NCBI GenBank assembly: GCA_019217005.1
Contig: JAHBNG010000078.1
Span: 3,688 to 67,687 of the forward strand
DNA length: 64,000 bases
DNA from: Chloroflexi bacterium TSY
Lineage (GTDB): Bacteria; Chloroflexota; Anaerolineae; Caldilineales; Caldilineaceae
Reading direction: 5' to 3'
Of this stretch, positions 9,304 to 17,346 are shown piece after piece. The position numbers and the translations under genes are program-made. Every line of letters begins with the position of its first letter. Positions within the stretch are counted from its first letter, which is position 1. The notes under the pieces are model-generated. The model ran no database searches, was not told the origin of the DNA, and saw only the letters and a program-made list of their open reading frames with translations.

Positions 9304-9781
9304 TTTAGAGCGTGTTTTAAAGTCTATAATAGTGACATTTGTCACCCTAATTGACAATTTCAAGGGTTTGTAGAGGGTTCGCACCTCAAATTTGTCATGT
9401 TGTAACCTTTTTGACGCTAACAGACCCTCAGAGGTGTTCTAAGGACTCGCTTGTATAGGGTTTGAACACCCAAAATCAGGGACCAAGGTGACAAATGTCA
9501 CCATACGTAGTTTTGGGCCTGCAATTGTGCAGGCCGTCGGCCCAAATTGGGCCTGCGGCGGCACTCAACAATCAAATGCATATCGACAACCTTTTGTCGA
9601 TCTTGATTCGTTAAGGGCCTAACGAGAGGATTAGCAAACGCCGGTTGAGTCACGAAGTGGTATCGCTTGTACTGAGTTTGTATCGAAGTGAAACCAGCGT
9701 TGGCGGGTCGACCCGTTTGGTTTCGATACGCCTTCGGCTACTCAACCGGCTCTGATCTCACCTTTTAAAACATCCTCTAAA
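9304..9781 (+). repeat. palindromic element with nested insertion
   Basis: Ends TTTAGAGCGTGTTTTAAAG and CCTTTTAAAACATCCTCTAA match the ends of the 157-bp element at 59999-60155 (reverse orientation), as does the right 170 bases (CGCCGGTTGAGT, GGTTTCGATACGCC, CTACTCAACCGG). The left part contains about 290 extra bases with the inverted pair GTGACATTTGTCACC (near 9332) and GGTGACAAATGTCACC (near 9487), so a second element seems to have inserted near the left end. No gene is supported in 9195-9795. Confidence 0.6.
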
Positions 9782-9795
9782 GTTGAGGAAGAGGG

Positions 9796-10524
9796 ATGAT
9801 GGAACAGTATCGACGAGATATTTTGCCTTCGTCTGACGAGAAGTCGACATACGTCAATGCAATGTTTGCCCAGATTGCGCCAACGTATGATCTCATGAAT
9901 CGTCTCATGAGCATGGGATTCGATCATCGATGGCGCCGAGAAATGCTTGAACTCTGCGAGCTGCCACCCGACGGACTTTTGCTCGATGTTGGGACAGGCA
10001 CCGGAGACATTGGATATGCTGCGATGAGACAGTATCCAAACGTTCGGGTCTATGGGACTGACTTTACTTATGAGATGATGGCTGCTGGCGTGGGCAAACT
10101 CCCCGGGCGAGTATTGCCATTTACACAGGCTGATGCCTTTCATCTTCCCTATGCGGATCATATATTTGATGCCGTTGTTTCAGGGTTTCTCGTGCGCAAT
10201 GTTGTTGATATTGTGGCTGTCTTCCGTGAGCAAGCACGAGTTCTTAAACCAGGAGGCAGAGTCGTCTGCCTAGAAATTACTCCTCCTGATAACACCATAT
10301 TGGGCCCGTTTTTTCAACTCTATTTTTTCCGGATCGTGCCTTTAATTGGTTCACTAATCAGTTCGAACAGTGAAGCATATTCCTATTTGCCTCAAAGTAC
10401 AGTAGAATTTCTATCTCCGGAGAGGCTCAGGATGTGTATGGAAGAGGCTGGTTTGCGGAATGTCGCTTATACTGAGCGTACATTTGGCACTGTCGCAATC
10501 CACGTAGGCACGAAAGTTGCTTAA
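9796..10524 (+). CDS. ubiE: demethylmenaquinone methyltransferase-like
   Basis: 242 residues, start supported by the purine-rich GAGGAAGAGGG just upstream. SAM-dependent C-methyltransferase of the UbiE/MenG family: MFAQIAPTYDLMNRLMSMG at the N-terminus, LLDVGTGTGDIG SAM motif (about residue 65), then DAFHLPYADHIFDAV and RVLKPGGRVVCLEI. Menaquinone synthesis is the usual role in this phylum, so menG is the better functional name. Followed after 3 bases by a second methyltransferase gene. Confidence 0.88.
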   Translation: MMEQYRRDILPSSDEKSTYVNAMFAQIAPTYDLMNRLMSMGFDHRWRREMLELCELPPDGLLLDVGTGTGDIGYAAMRQYPNVRVYGTDFTYEMMAAGVGKLPGRVLPFTQADAFHLPYADHIFDAVVSGFLVRNVVDIVAVFREQARVLKPGGRVVCLEITPPDNTILGPFFQLYFFRIVPLIGSLISSNSEAYSYLPQSTVEFLSPERLRMCMEEAGLRNVAYTERTFGTVAIHVGTKVA

Positions 10525-10527
10525 GCC

Positions 10528-11334
10528 ATGGAACAAGCTATTCGACCTAAGGAAGACCTGGCTGCTGTGCGGGGCGTCCCCAGTCTTGTCTGGCGTGCGG
10601 GTCAAGATCGCCGTCTCAACATGATCGTGCGGTGGGCGTACGATTCAACTTCTAACCCGCAATCTAACCAAGCCCTCGCAACAGACGATGACCACAAGAT
10701 GGAGCGCGTATTGGTGGCTGGTTGTGGGATCGGCATGTATGTGAAAGCCTTGGCGCCATACGCAACGCAAATTGTGGGTTGCGATATCGAGCCTGAGCAC
10801 CTTCAAACAGCCAAGAATGTTGCAGCGAGTGCACACTTACAGTTAGCAGCTTGTGAGGAGTTGCCCTATCCGGACGACTATTTTGATCTTACCTTAAGCC
10901 ACGAAGTGTTGGAACATGTGGAAGATGACCAGACATCGGTTGCCGAGATGGTGCGTGTTTTGAAGCCTCAGGGACGCAGTATCGTCTTTGCACCGAATCG
11001 GCTCCATCCGTTTGAGACACACGGTCACTATTGGCGTGGCAAATACTACTTCGGCAATACACCTTTGATTAATTATCTGCCTGATATCTGGCGCAACCAG
11101 CTTGCCCCTCATGTACGTACTTATACAATAGAGAGTCTGCGTTCTCTCTTTATTGGGCAGCCGGTTCGTATTTTATACCATTCTCAGGTCTATCCGGGTT
11201 ATGACAACATCATCCAACGTCGTCCGAAACTTGGTCAATGGTTGCGACGAATTACGTACGCTCTCGAACAGACACCTTTGACACTTTTTGGGAATAGCCA
11301 TCTTCTTGTTGTTGAAAAAGTGTTGGAACTTTGA
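10528..11334 (+). CDS. class I SAM-dependent methyltransferase
   Basis: 268 residues. Methyltransferase_11-type fold: VLVAGCGIGMYVKAL SAM loop (about residue 57), VGCDIEPEHL acidic strand end, YFDLTLSHEVLEHV and RVLKPQGRSIVFAPN. The C-terminal third (GHYWRGKYYFGNTP, LPDIWRNQL) has no function I can name. Three bases after the menG-like gene, so probably co-transcribed; substrate unknown. Confidence 0.82.
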   Translation: MEQAIRPKEDLAAVRGVPSLVWRAGQDRRLNMIVRWAYDSTSNPQSNQALATDDDHKMERVLVAGCGIGMYVKALAPYATQIVGCDIEPEHLQTAKNVAASAHLQLAACEELPYPDDYFDLTLSHEVLEHVEDDQTSVAEMVRVLKPQGRSIVFAPNRLHPFETHGHYWRGKYYFGNTPLINYLPDIWRNQLAPHVRTYTIESLRSLFIGQPVRILYHSQVYPGYDNIIQRRPKLGQWLRRITYALEQTPLTLFGNSHLLVVEKVLEL

Positions 11335-11464
11335 AGATTTACGATTTTTGTTCACGAAGTGGCCGTCTCGACCTTTCCGATAAACGACTCAGCTTGTGGA
11401 TTTGCGGAGTTGCAAGTTTTCAACTTTACAACTCTGCAACTTTATTACTTTTTAAGGAGACAAC

Positions 11465-12124
11465 ATGTATACAATCGTCAGTTTCAATCTGTGACCTTGG
11501 GTTCAGCGCAGCGTGGCTGTGCTTAACGAAAAAGAGATTCCCCACGAAGTCAAATACATTGACCTGAGCAACAAGCCAGATTGGTTCCTCGAGATTTCGC
11601 CGACGGGAAAAGTGCCGGTTTTACGCGTCGATGACGAGAATGTGCTCTTCGAATCGGCTGTGATCAATGAATACCTGGACGAGGCACATGAACCTCGGCT
11701 CATGGCCAGCACACCATTGGGCCGGGCCCATGAGCGCATGTGGAGTGATTTTGTAACCGGCCTCTATGGTGGCGTTTATCGTCTCTACAATGCAAAGGAT
11801 CAAGAGACGGCTGACGAAGCCATCGGTTCGCTCCGAGAGCGAATGGCTCGAATCGAAGAAGAAGTCAAGGGACCGCTTTTTGCTGGTGAACAGTTCGGTC
11901 TGGTTGATGCAACCGCTGCCCCGCCTTTTACGAGGTTAGATTGGTGTCAGCGCATTGATCCTTCGCTTGATTTCTTTGCGGATCTGCCTAAGATGCGTGC
12001 CTGGAAAGATGCCCTATTGGCACGTCCTGGCATTCAAAATTCTTATCCAGCCAATCTCTATGAGATTTTTGCCGATAGGATTCAGAAGTCTGATGGTTGG
12101 CTTGGTCAACGAGTAATGGCTTAA
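11465..12124 (+). CDS. glutathione S-transferase with in-frame TGA at catalytic Cys (candidate selenoprotein)
   Basis: ATG 11465 has a strong AAGGAG seven bases upstream. Codon 10 is TGA (11492-11494), exactly where this GST group has the catalytic cysteine of its CPxxQR motif: the reading is MYTIVSFNL-TGA-PWVQRSVAVL. The remaining 209 codons have no other lesion and give a normal thioredoxin-fold domain (SPTGKVPVLRV, ESAVINEYLDE) plus helical C-terminal domain; total 219 aa. A hairpin suited to a bacterial SECIS follows the TGA. If TGA is read as stop, translation would need GTG 11513 and the active-site motif would be lost. Selenocysteine is inferred, not shown; the alternative is a single TGC-to-TGA nonsense change. 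Confidence 0.75.
11505..11523 (+). promoter_or_regulatory. SECIS-like hairpin after the GST TGA
   Basis: AGCGCAG (11505-11511) pairs over 7 bp (one G-U) with CTGTGCT (11517-11523) around a CGTGG loop. The loop starts 17 bases after the TGA and has G at its second position, which fits the usual bacterial SECIS pattern. Confidence 0.5.
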
Positions 12125-12126
12125 GC

Positions 12127-13078
12127 TTGCGCAAAAACCAGCAGCTTCATCTCTTCTTCAATGCCTGGGCGACCTATACGCGATTGCCGAGCCCAGCATG
12201 GGTCGACTTTTCGGCGTCAAATTTAGGGGGTGGTTCATTTTAGCTGGATAGATAGGTTTACACTTTTAGAAACAGAAAGAACGTTTATATTCTCTGATTT
12301 CGCCGGTTCTCAGAGAGAAAACGGTCTCATATAGATTTTTGTCTATATATCAAAAGTGTAAACCTAATTTTGAACCACCCCAAATTTAGCCCATTCTATT
12401 CGCTATTTCCCGCTGATTGGCACCTTTGTTGGTGCCACGTCAGCGGGTGTGTTTTTATTAATGGGTCTACTCTTTGCACCATCTATCGCGCTTTTGCTCA
12501 GCATGGCGACATCGATCTGGATCACGGGTGCGTTTCATGAGGATGGATTGGCAGATGTCTGCGATGGATTTGGCGGAGGCTGGACCAAAGAGCAAACTCT
12601 CATTATCATGAAGGATTCGCGTCTGGGAACCTATGGCGTGATTGGGATTGGGCTTTTGTTGGCGCTGAAGTTTGCGGCCTTGCTCCAAATCAACAATCGA
12701 GCAGATGCCATCGTCTGGATTGCGATGGCTCTGATAACGGGGCATACAATCAGCCGATCAGCTACGGTCTGGCTGATCTCTGTACACACGTACATACGCG
12801 ACGAAGAATCAGGCAAGATCCAATCATTAGCCGGCTCCATTACGAGACCTGATCTCCTGATCGCGACACTTTTTGGCCTATTCTCAATTTTTCTGGCCTT
12901 TCTGTTGACCATGCACATGGGGTTTCTCCTGTCAATCGTTCCCGTTGTCATGACCACATGGCTACTTGGTCGCTACTTTAAGCATCGTTTAGGGGGTTAC
13001 ACAGGTGACTGTTTAGGTGCAACTCAACAAATTACGGAGGTTGTTTTATACCTGTCGTTGAGTAGTATTCAGCCATAA
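12127..13078 (+). pseudogene. cobS: cobalamin-5'-phosphate synthase, split by a 155-bp MITE
   Basis: Joins the lower nucleotide ligand to adenosylcobinamide-GDP at the membrane. The N-terminus (WATYTRLPSPAWVDFSASNL) lies before the insertion and the rest (HSIRYFPLIGT, GAFHEDGLADVCDGFGG metal motif, several membrane helices, CLGATQQITEV) after it. Removing 12227-12389 (element plus one duplication) leaves 789 bases in one open frame, 262 aa, a normal CobS length. TTG 12127 is the likely start; no good ribosome site is visible. As written the gene cannot give a full protein, though ATG 12449 or nearby could start a truncated one. Confidence 0.9.
12227..12381 (+). repeat. 155-bp MITE, copy 2 (inside cobS)
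   Basis: Ends GGGGTGGTTCA and TGAACCACCCC; 8-bp duplication AAATTTAG (12219-12226, 12382-12389). Nearly identical to the copy at 5347-5501. Confidence 0.93.
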
Positions 13079-13142
13079 ACCTTGGGGCATTTCAAATTGG
13101 ATGCAAGAATGCGTTCTTGACAAGATTAGGTAAAATACCCTA

Positions 13143-13170
13143 TTGACACACAAATCTATTCTGTTATGAT
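13143..13170 (+). promoter_or_regulatory. promoter of the metG leader
   Basis: TTGACA (13143-13148), 16-base spacer, TATGAT (13165-13170). A start about 7 bases on would be almost at the leader ATG (13180), so the leader peptide would be on a nearly leaderless transcript. Confidence 0.7.
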
Positions 13171-13179
13171 AGATACATC

Positions 13180-13302
13180 ATGAAAACGAAACCAACAGCG
13201 ATTTCGGTCGCTTTATTTTCTAACGATATGATGAGCATGGCTATGCAGATGTATAACTGCACAGACGTTTTCCCATGCTGTCTGCACCTAGAACCAGACT
13301 GA
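13180..13302 (+). CDS. Met-rich leader peptide of metG
   Basis: Small frame of 40 codons between a good promoter and a strong terminator. It carries a cluster of five methionines in eight residues (NDMMSMAMQMYNC, codons 17-24), the sort of run seen in leader peptides that sense charged tRNA. The bases just before the cluster, TCTAACGATAT (13219-13229), are the exact complement of ATATCGTTAGA (13302-13312) at the leader stop, so a ribosome stalled on the Met codons would block that pairing. The next gene is methionyl-tRNA synthetase, matching the sensed amino acid. Expression of the peptide is inferred. Confidence 0.65.
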   Translation: MKTKPTAISVALFSNDMMSMAMQMYNCTDVFPCCLHLEPD

Positions 13303-13336
13303 TATCGTTAGAAGACCATATCACACAGGGTTCAAA

Positions 13337-13367
13337 GGCCGTCCACACAGCGTGGACGGCCTTTTTT
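13337..13367 (+). terminator. intrinsic terminator of the metG attenuator
   Basis: GGCCGTCCAC (13337-13346) and GTGGACGGCC (13352-13361) form a perfect 10-bp stem with a five-base loop, followed by six T. It lies between the leader peptide and metG, 50 bases before the metG start. Confidence 0.9.
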
Positions 13368-13416
13368 ATTTTCGCTATTCACTAAGATGAGCCTACAAAT
13401 TTATGCGGAGATTATC

Positions 13417-15108
13417 ATGAACAACATTCATCCAAACGAACAACAATCTACTTTCTATATCACGACCTCGATTCCCTATGTTAACGCCCAGCCTCACATC
13501 GGTCATGCCTTAGAATTTCTCCAAGCAGATGTCTTTGCGCGGGTTCAACGGTTACAAGGAAAAGATGTTCGATTCCAGACTGGAACCGATGAGAATGCGC
13601 TCAAAAACGTGCAATCTGCCGAGGAAGCAGGAATAGCGGTTGACAAATTGGTTGCTCAAAATTCAACTCACTTTGAGGCATTGGGCCAGGTACTCAACCT
13701 CTCTTTCGATGACTTTATCCGCACCAGCGCAGAACAGCGTCATATTCAAGGCACCCACAAATTCTGGCAAGCCTGTGACGCCAACGGTGACATCTACAAG
13801 GAAGCCTACCGTGGGTATTATTGTGTTGGCTGTGAGGTATTTCTCAGTTCGGATGAGCTTGTCGATGGAGCCTGTCCAATACACGGCACAAAGCCGGATC
13901 TAATTGAAGAAGAGAATTACTTCTTTCGTCTCTCTCGTTACCAGGATAAATTGATTGAGTTGATCGAGTCGGACCAGCTGCGAATTGTGCCTGAAACGCG
14001 CAAAAACGAGATACTCAGCTTCATTCGGCAAGGTTTGGAGGATTTTAGCATTTCGCGCTCCAGCCAGCGCGCCAAAGGTTGGGGCATTCCTGTTCCTGGT
14101 GATCCAGAGCAGGTCATCTACGTTTGGTTCGATGCGCTCACCAACTACATCACAGGACCAGGATACGCCACAGGGGGTGAGCTATATCAGCGTTACTGGC
14201 TCAACACTGCTTCTGATGCAGACCAAAGCTCTTCATACAACATCGGGCGGTCGAGCAACACCGATATCTATTCAGCGCAACCTATCAATACAAAGGAACG
14301 AGTCCACGTAATTGGCAAGGACATCATCCGTTTCCATGCCGTCTACTGGCCCGCTATGCTTCTCTCGGCTGGCATCCCGCTACCGACAACAATTTTCGTG
14401 CACGGGTTTCTGACAATCGAGGGTGAGAAGATCAGCAAATCCAAAGGGAATGTGATCTATCCCGATGAATTGGTCCGTGAGTTTGGAACCGATGCCTTGC
14501 GCTACTATTTACTACGCAAAGTGCCTGCTACAGGTGATAGTAACTTCACACGCGATGAATTTGTGCAGAGTTATAATGGCGATCTGGCCGATACATTGGG
14601 CAACTTAGTCAACCGCGTCGTGAAGATGATTGAACGTTACTACGCTGGCAAAATTCCAATCCCTGGACCAGAATCAGTATCAGATCGTGACAAACGATTT
14701 TTAGATTTGGCCCAGCAAGTATCCAAAGAAGTTTTGGCAGAACTAAACCAGTATGCGCTTCACAAAGCAACTGCAGCCATCTGGCGCCTGATTGCTGCCG
14801 CCAATAAATACATCGTCGACGTGGCACCATGGACTCTCGCCAAAGAGCGTCATCAAAACGCCGCATCCGAGGCCCAACTAGCAACGACTCTCTATACTCT
14901 TGCAGAGGCGCTCCGGCTGGTTGCGGTGCTTCTTGCGCCGCTGTTGCCACAGACCGCGACAGGAATCGCCACGCAACTAGGAGTACCCGAGATCATCGCT
15001 CAACCTTGGTTGGATACATTAGAATGGGGTCAAATCAGAGAGGGAACAGAAGTTCGTTCAGGTGAGGTGCTCTTTCCCAAGCCAGTAAATTGCGACAAAA
15101 GTGCCTGA
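13417..15108 (+). CDS. metG: methionyl-tRNA synthetase
   Basis: 563 residues from ATG 13417, preferred over ATG 13387 because GGAG lies six bases upstream. Class I synthetase charging tRNA-Met. PHIGHALE is the HIGH motif near residue 25; a zinc knuckle region reads CVGCEVFLSSDELVDGACP; KISKSKGN is the KMSKS loop; FDALTNYI and IHVIGKDI-type segments surround the active site. The C-terminal anticodon-binding helical domain is present and the tRNA-binding dimer domain of longer MetRS is absent. Expression is probably controlled by the leader peptide and terminator at 13180-13367. Confidence 0.95.
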   Translation: MNNIHPNEQQSTFYITTSIPYVNAQPHIGHALEFLQADVFARVQRLQGKDVRFQTGTDENALKNVQSAEEAGIAVDKLVAQNSTHFEALGQVLNLSFDDFIRTSAEQRHIQGTHKFWQACDANGDIYKEAYRGYYCVGCEVFLSSDELVDGACPIHGTKPDLIEEENYFFRLSRYQDKLIELIESDQLRIVPETRKNEILSFIRQGLEDFSISRSSQRAKGWGIPVPGDPEQVIYVWFDALTNYITGPGYATGGELYQRYWLNTASDADQSSSYNIGRSSNTDIYSAQPINTKERVHVIGKDIIRFHAVYWPAMLLSAGIPLPTTIFVHGFLTIEGEKISKSKGNVIYPDELVREFGTDALRYYLLRKVPATGDSNFTRDEFVQSYNGDLADTLGNLVNRVVKMIERYYAGKIPIPGPESVSDRDKRFLDLAQQVSKEVLAELNQYALHKATAAIWRLIAAANKYIVDVAPWTLAKERHQNAASEAQLATTLYTLAEALRLVAVLLAPLLPQTATGIATQLGVPEIIAQPWLDTLEWGQIREGTEVRSGEVLFPKPVNCDKSA

Positions 15109-15146
15109 TGTGCCACTCACTTGTTCTTGGAAAATCTGCGACGCTA

Positions 15147-15298
15147 GTGCACTGTAACCGAAATTATAATAGTTTATCGTAGGTTCCGTCTCCGGCGGGA
15201 CAAGCAGCCAGAGAGCAACCTCTTCCAAGTGAAGATTCAGGGTTCTTGGGCTCGTTCCTTCAGAGAAGTGACCTACGATTTCTCAACCTTCAGTGCAC
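15147..15298. repeat. 152-bp palindromic element
   Basis: GTGCACTG (15147-15154) and CAGTGCAC (15291-15298) are terminal inverted repeats; TCGTAGGT (15177-15184) and ACCTACGA (15271-15278) continue the pairing. It truncates the Uma2-like gene on the reverse strand. Confidence 0.6.
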
Positions 15299-15577
15299 AG
15301 AGTCGGGGTTACGACCTGTGAAAATGCCCACTTCCCCGCCCAATACACGCCCCAATTTGTGTGATTTGACGAAGTTGAACAATTCAGCAGCAATGGTCAC
15401 CTCAAGGTAACCGTGTGTACGTCCTGTAGGCACAAGCTGGACGATCCTTCCTTTGATTAGCTCTGTACGACCGATATCTCCCATTGCATATAATTCATCA
15501 CCGGTAATGAGTTTATGGATGCCAGATGGGGCTAAGCCTGGAGAGACGGAGCTAATTAAAGTTGCTGTCGCCATCAT
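15290..15577 (-). pseudogene. Uma2-family endonuclease fragment
   Basis: First 90 or so residues of a Uma2-type (DUF820, PD-(D/E)XK fold) protein: HKLITGDELYAMGDIGRTEL, KGRIVQLVPTGRTHG, and EVGIFTGRNPDSV. The usual next segment (PDV catalytic strand and C-terminal third) is missing because the frame runs into the palindromic element at 15147-15298. Uma2 genes are often mobile and multicopy. Non-functional as seen. Confidence 0.7.
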
Positions 15578-15709
15578 TTACTCCTTGATTCAATCTCAAA
15601 ATAGATACGGAAGCAACTTGCTTTCCAAAAGCGTTACACCGTTCACATTCATGATAGATAAGTTGATTTAACGTATCACAAAAGTGTCTGAACTGTCAAT
15701 CTTATCAAA

Positions 15710-15738
15710 TTGACAAAAAAGAACGAACCAGATAAGAT
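15710..15738 (+). promoter_or_regulatory. promoter of the cobalamin riboswitch transcript
   Basis: TTGACA (15710-15715), 17-base spacer, TAAGAT (15733-15738), placing the RNA start near 15745, just before the riboswitch. Confidence 0.65.
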
Positions 15739-15744
15739 AGCGAT

Positions 15745-16260
15745 TCACAAATTGAATATGCTACCCGTTAAGGTGTGCTGCATGCTCGGATGCACAGCAC
15801 GTAAAGGGGGAAGATCGGTGAAGTCTTGCAGTTCAACTGTGCGCTGTATAAAAACATGGTTTTGCTCTATCTGATAGAGCTGCAGGAAAATCATATTTTT
15901 CACAACCGCAGCATAAGACCAGTCCGACACTGGCCCGCAACGGTGAGTAATGATGACTTGTGAACGAGTAATCAGCATCAGTAGATCCAAATTTCAGGTT
16001 TTGAGAGAGAATTCTGGCTAAACAGTTGACATAAATACAAATTTGCCGGTCGATATCTAGTTTTTGCGTTAGATTTGGGCGATTTTCAGATATGAAATAG
16101 GTTGTTTTCTGTAACCGAAATCTGAATAAATGACTCCAAAATCCCTGCAATCTCGACTGAAAATAGCCAAAAACGCCAAATTTGGATCTACTGAGCATAC
16201 TAAATGTTCCATTCACAATTCATGATGAACAAGTCCGAATACCCGCCTTGACGTAGTAGC
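15745..16260 (+). ncRNA. cobalamin riboswitch, peripheral arm interrupted by a MITE
   Basis: The conserved blocks of the B12 aptamer occur in order: GTGCTG...CAGCAC arm (near 15775-15800), GGGGGAAGATCGGTGAAGTC (15806-15825), GACACTGGCCCGCAACGGTGA (15926-15946, the B12-box equivalent) and AAGTCCGAATACCCGCC (16231-16247). Between the last two, arm strands TTGTGAA (15958-15964) and TTCACAA (16212-16218) pair; the 215-bp MITE lies inside that arm. Because the MITE is itself an inverted repeat, it could simply lengthen the arm and leave the core intact. An intrinsic terminator follows at 16324, and pduO is the next gene, so adenosylcobalamin probably switches off the pduO transcript. Whether it still works is unknown. 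Confidence 0.85.
15979..16193 (-). repeat. 215-bp MITE, copy 4 (diverged, inside riboswitch)
   Basis: Same length and ends as the other copies, opposite orientation to copies 1 and 2, flanked by AGCAT (15974-15978, 16194-16198). It differs at many internal positions, so it is the oldest of the four. Confidence 0.9.
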
Positions 16261-16323
16261 TCGTTATAAACTTCGGGGACTGAGGGAGCGAGCGTCTGGT
16301 TAGAGCAATTCACCATGCGTTTG

Positions 16324-16346
16324 ATCCCGCCAAATGGCGGGATTTT
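16324..16346 (+). terminator. terminator of the riboswitch
   Basis: ATCCCGCC (16324-16331), AAAT loop, GGCGGGAT (16336-16343), then a short T-rich tail. Likely expression platform of the upstream cobalamin riboswitch. Confidence 0.75.
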
Positions 16347-16381
16347 CGTTTCATATAAACTGGGTACGACCATAGATTGAA

Positions 16382-16483
16382 GGTAGTGGTTACAGGGTAA
16401 CTGATGCGATCGGATTGACATCTGGTCGTAGCCTGAGAATCTCATCTCAAACGCGAGTCGTCAGTCAACGGTGAACCACTACC
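16382..16483. repeat. 102-bp MITE-like element
   Basis: GGTAGTGGTT (16382-16391) and AACCACTACC (16474-16483) are perfect inverted ends, flanked by the 7-bp direct repeat GATTGAA (16375-16381, 16484-16490). Lies between the riboswitch terminator and pduO. Confidence 0.6.
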
Positions 16484-16514
16484 GATTGAAAGCAACTATG
16501 ACCCGAGCAGAGCT

Positions 16515-16541
16515 CATTTTCACACTTTGTGGTACACACTC
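16515..16541 (+). repeat. half of an ISAzo13-type MITE
   Basis: CATTTTCACACTTTGTGG and TACACACTC match the right half of the 80-bp MITEs; no left half is visible. Confidence 0.55.
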
Positions 16542-16644
16542 GATATATTCCGCAGCAGCACATTATAACATTCTTTCTCGACTAAAAAGTGTTATTTTAT
16601 GGCGCTGCTTGGCATAGAATCTGTAATGAAAGAACAACACAAAT

Positions 16645-17208
16645 ATGCCGAGATTAACTAAAATCTATACGCGCCGGGGCGACGATGGCACAACGGCACT
16701 TGGTGGCGGTCAACGTGTGCCAAAAGAGTCGTTGCGCGTGCAAGCGTATGGTACTGTTGATGAACTGAATTCAGCGCTTGGGGTTGCCATTGCTTCCGGA
16801 CTTTCTCCTCGGTTAGAGGAAGTTTTACCAGTTATTCAAAATGAGCTATTTCATTTGGGATCCGACCTCTGCTTTATCGAGGAAGACAAAATTCAATATC
16901 AGATCCCCCAGATCGAAGAACGCCACGTCAAAAAACTGGAAGAGCTCATTGACGAACTGACCATCATCGTTGGACCACTCGAAAATTTTATTCTACCGGG
17001 GGGTGTCATTGGAGCAGCACACCTCCACGTTGCCCGAACTGTTTGTCGCCGCGCCGAGCGCGAAGTAATCGAACTCTCGCGCATCGAATCAATCGGTACA
17101 TACGTAATCGGTTATTTAAATCGGCTCTCCGACGCACTTTTTGTTATGGCGCGCTATGAGAACCACGAGAGAAATGTGCCAGAACCACTGTGGGACACGT
17201 TGGCGTAA
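16645..17208 (+). CDS. pduO: corrinoid adenosyltransferase, PduO type
   Basis: 187 residues. Transfers adenosyl from ATP to Co(I) corrinoids. The PduO-family signature is clear: [17 protein letters not shown] at the N-terminus, [22 protein letters not shown], then FILPGG and [12 protein letters not shown] toward the C-terminus and [14 protein letters not shown]. Length is normal. First gene after the cobalamin riboswitch. A second, unrelated CobO-type adenosyltransferase is at 26770-27828, so the organism has both kinds. Confidence 0.93.
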   Translation: MPRLTKIYTRRGDDGTTALGGGQRVPKESLRVQAYGTVDELNSALGVAIASGLSPRLEEVLPVIQNELFHLGSDLCFIEEDKIQYQIPQIEERHVKKLEELIDELTIIVGPLENFILPGGVIGAAHLHVARTVCRRAEREVIELSRIESIGTYVIGYLNRLSDALFVMARYENHERNVPEPLWDTLA

Positions 17209-17346
17209 TTCGTGTTCGTATATCGTGTTGCGTGATGCTGGATACAAGCATTACAACCAATTTCTCAACCGGTACCACGCAGCACGCACTACGCAATATG
17301 CTTCAATTACTATACCGATTCGATCGACTCGAACCAACAAGTAGGA

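Noticed and set aside
11513..12124. GST gene starting at GTG 11513
   Set aside because: This start has no good ribosome site and would drop the first strand and active site, while ATG 11465 has a perfect one.
12227..12381. MITEs as self-splicing introns that restore the reading frames
   Set aside because: Each carries a target duplication that must also be lost to restore the frame, and no group I or II intron core is visible; DNA insertion is the better explanation.
13180..13367. Met T-box or SAM riboswitch upstream of metG
   Set aside because: No T-box consensus (TGGNACCGCG-type) or SAM core was found; the leader frame with Met codons explains the terminator better.
15745..16445. Reverse-strand open frames around the riboswitch (15745-15990, 15833-16216, 16200-16445)
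   Set aside because: They lie over the cobalamin aptamer, the MITE and the terminator on the opposite strand; no family similarity and no ribosome sites.
16365..16483. Independent pseudoknotted regulatory RNA
   Set aside because: The 7-bp GATTGAA duplication makes a small mobile element the simpler reading; kept only as a low-interest note.
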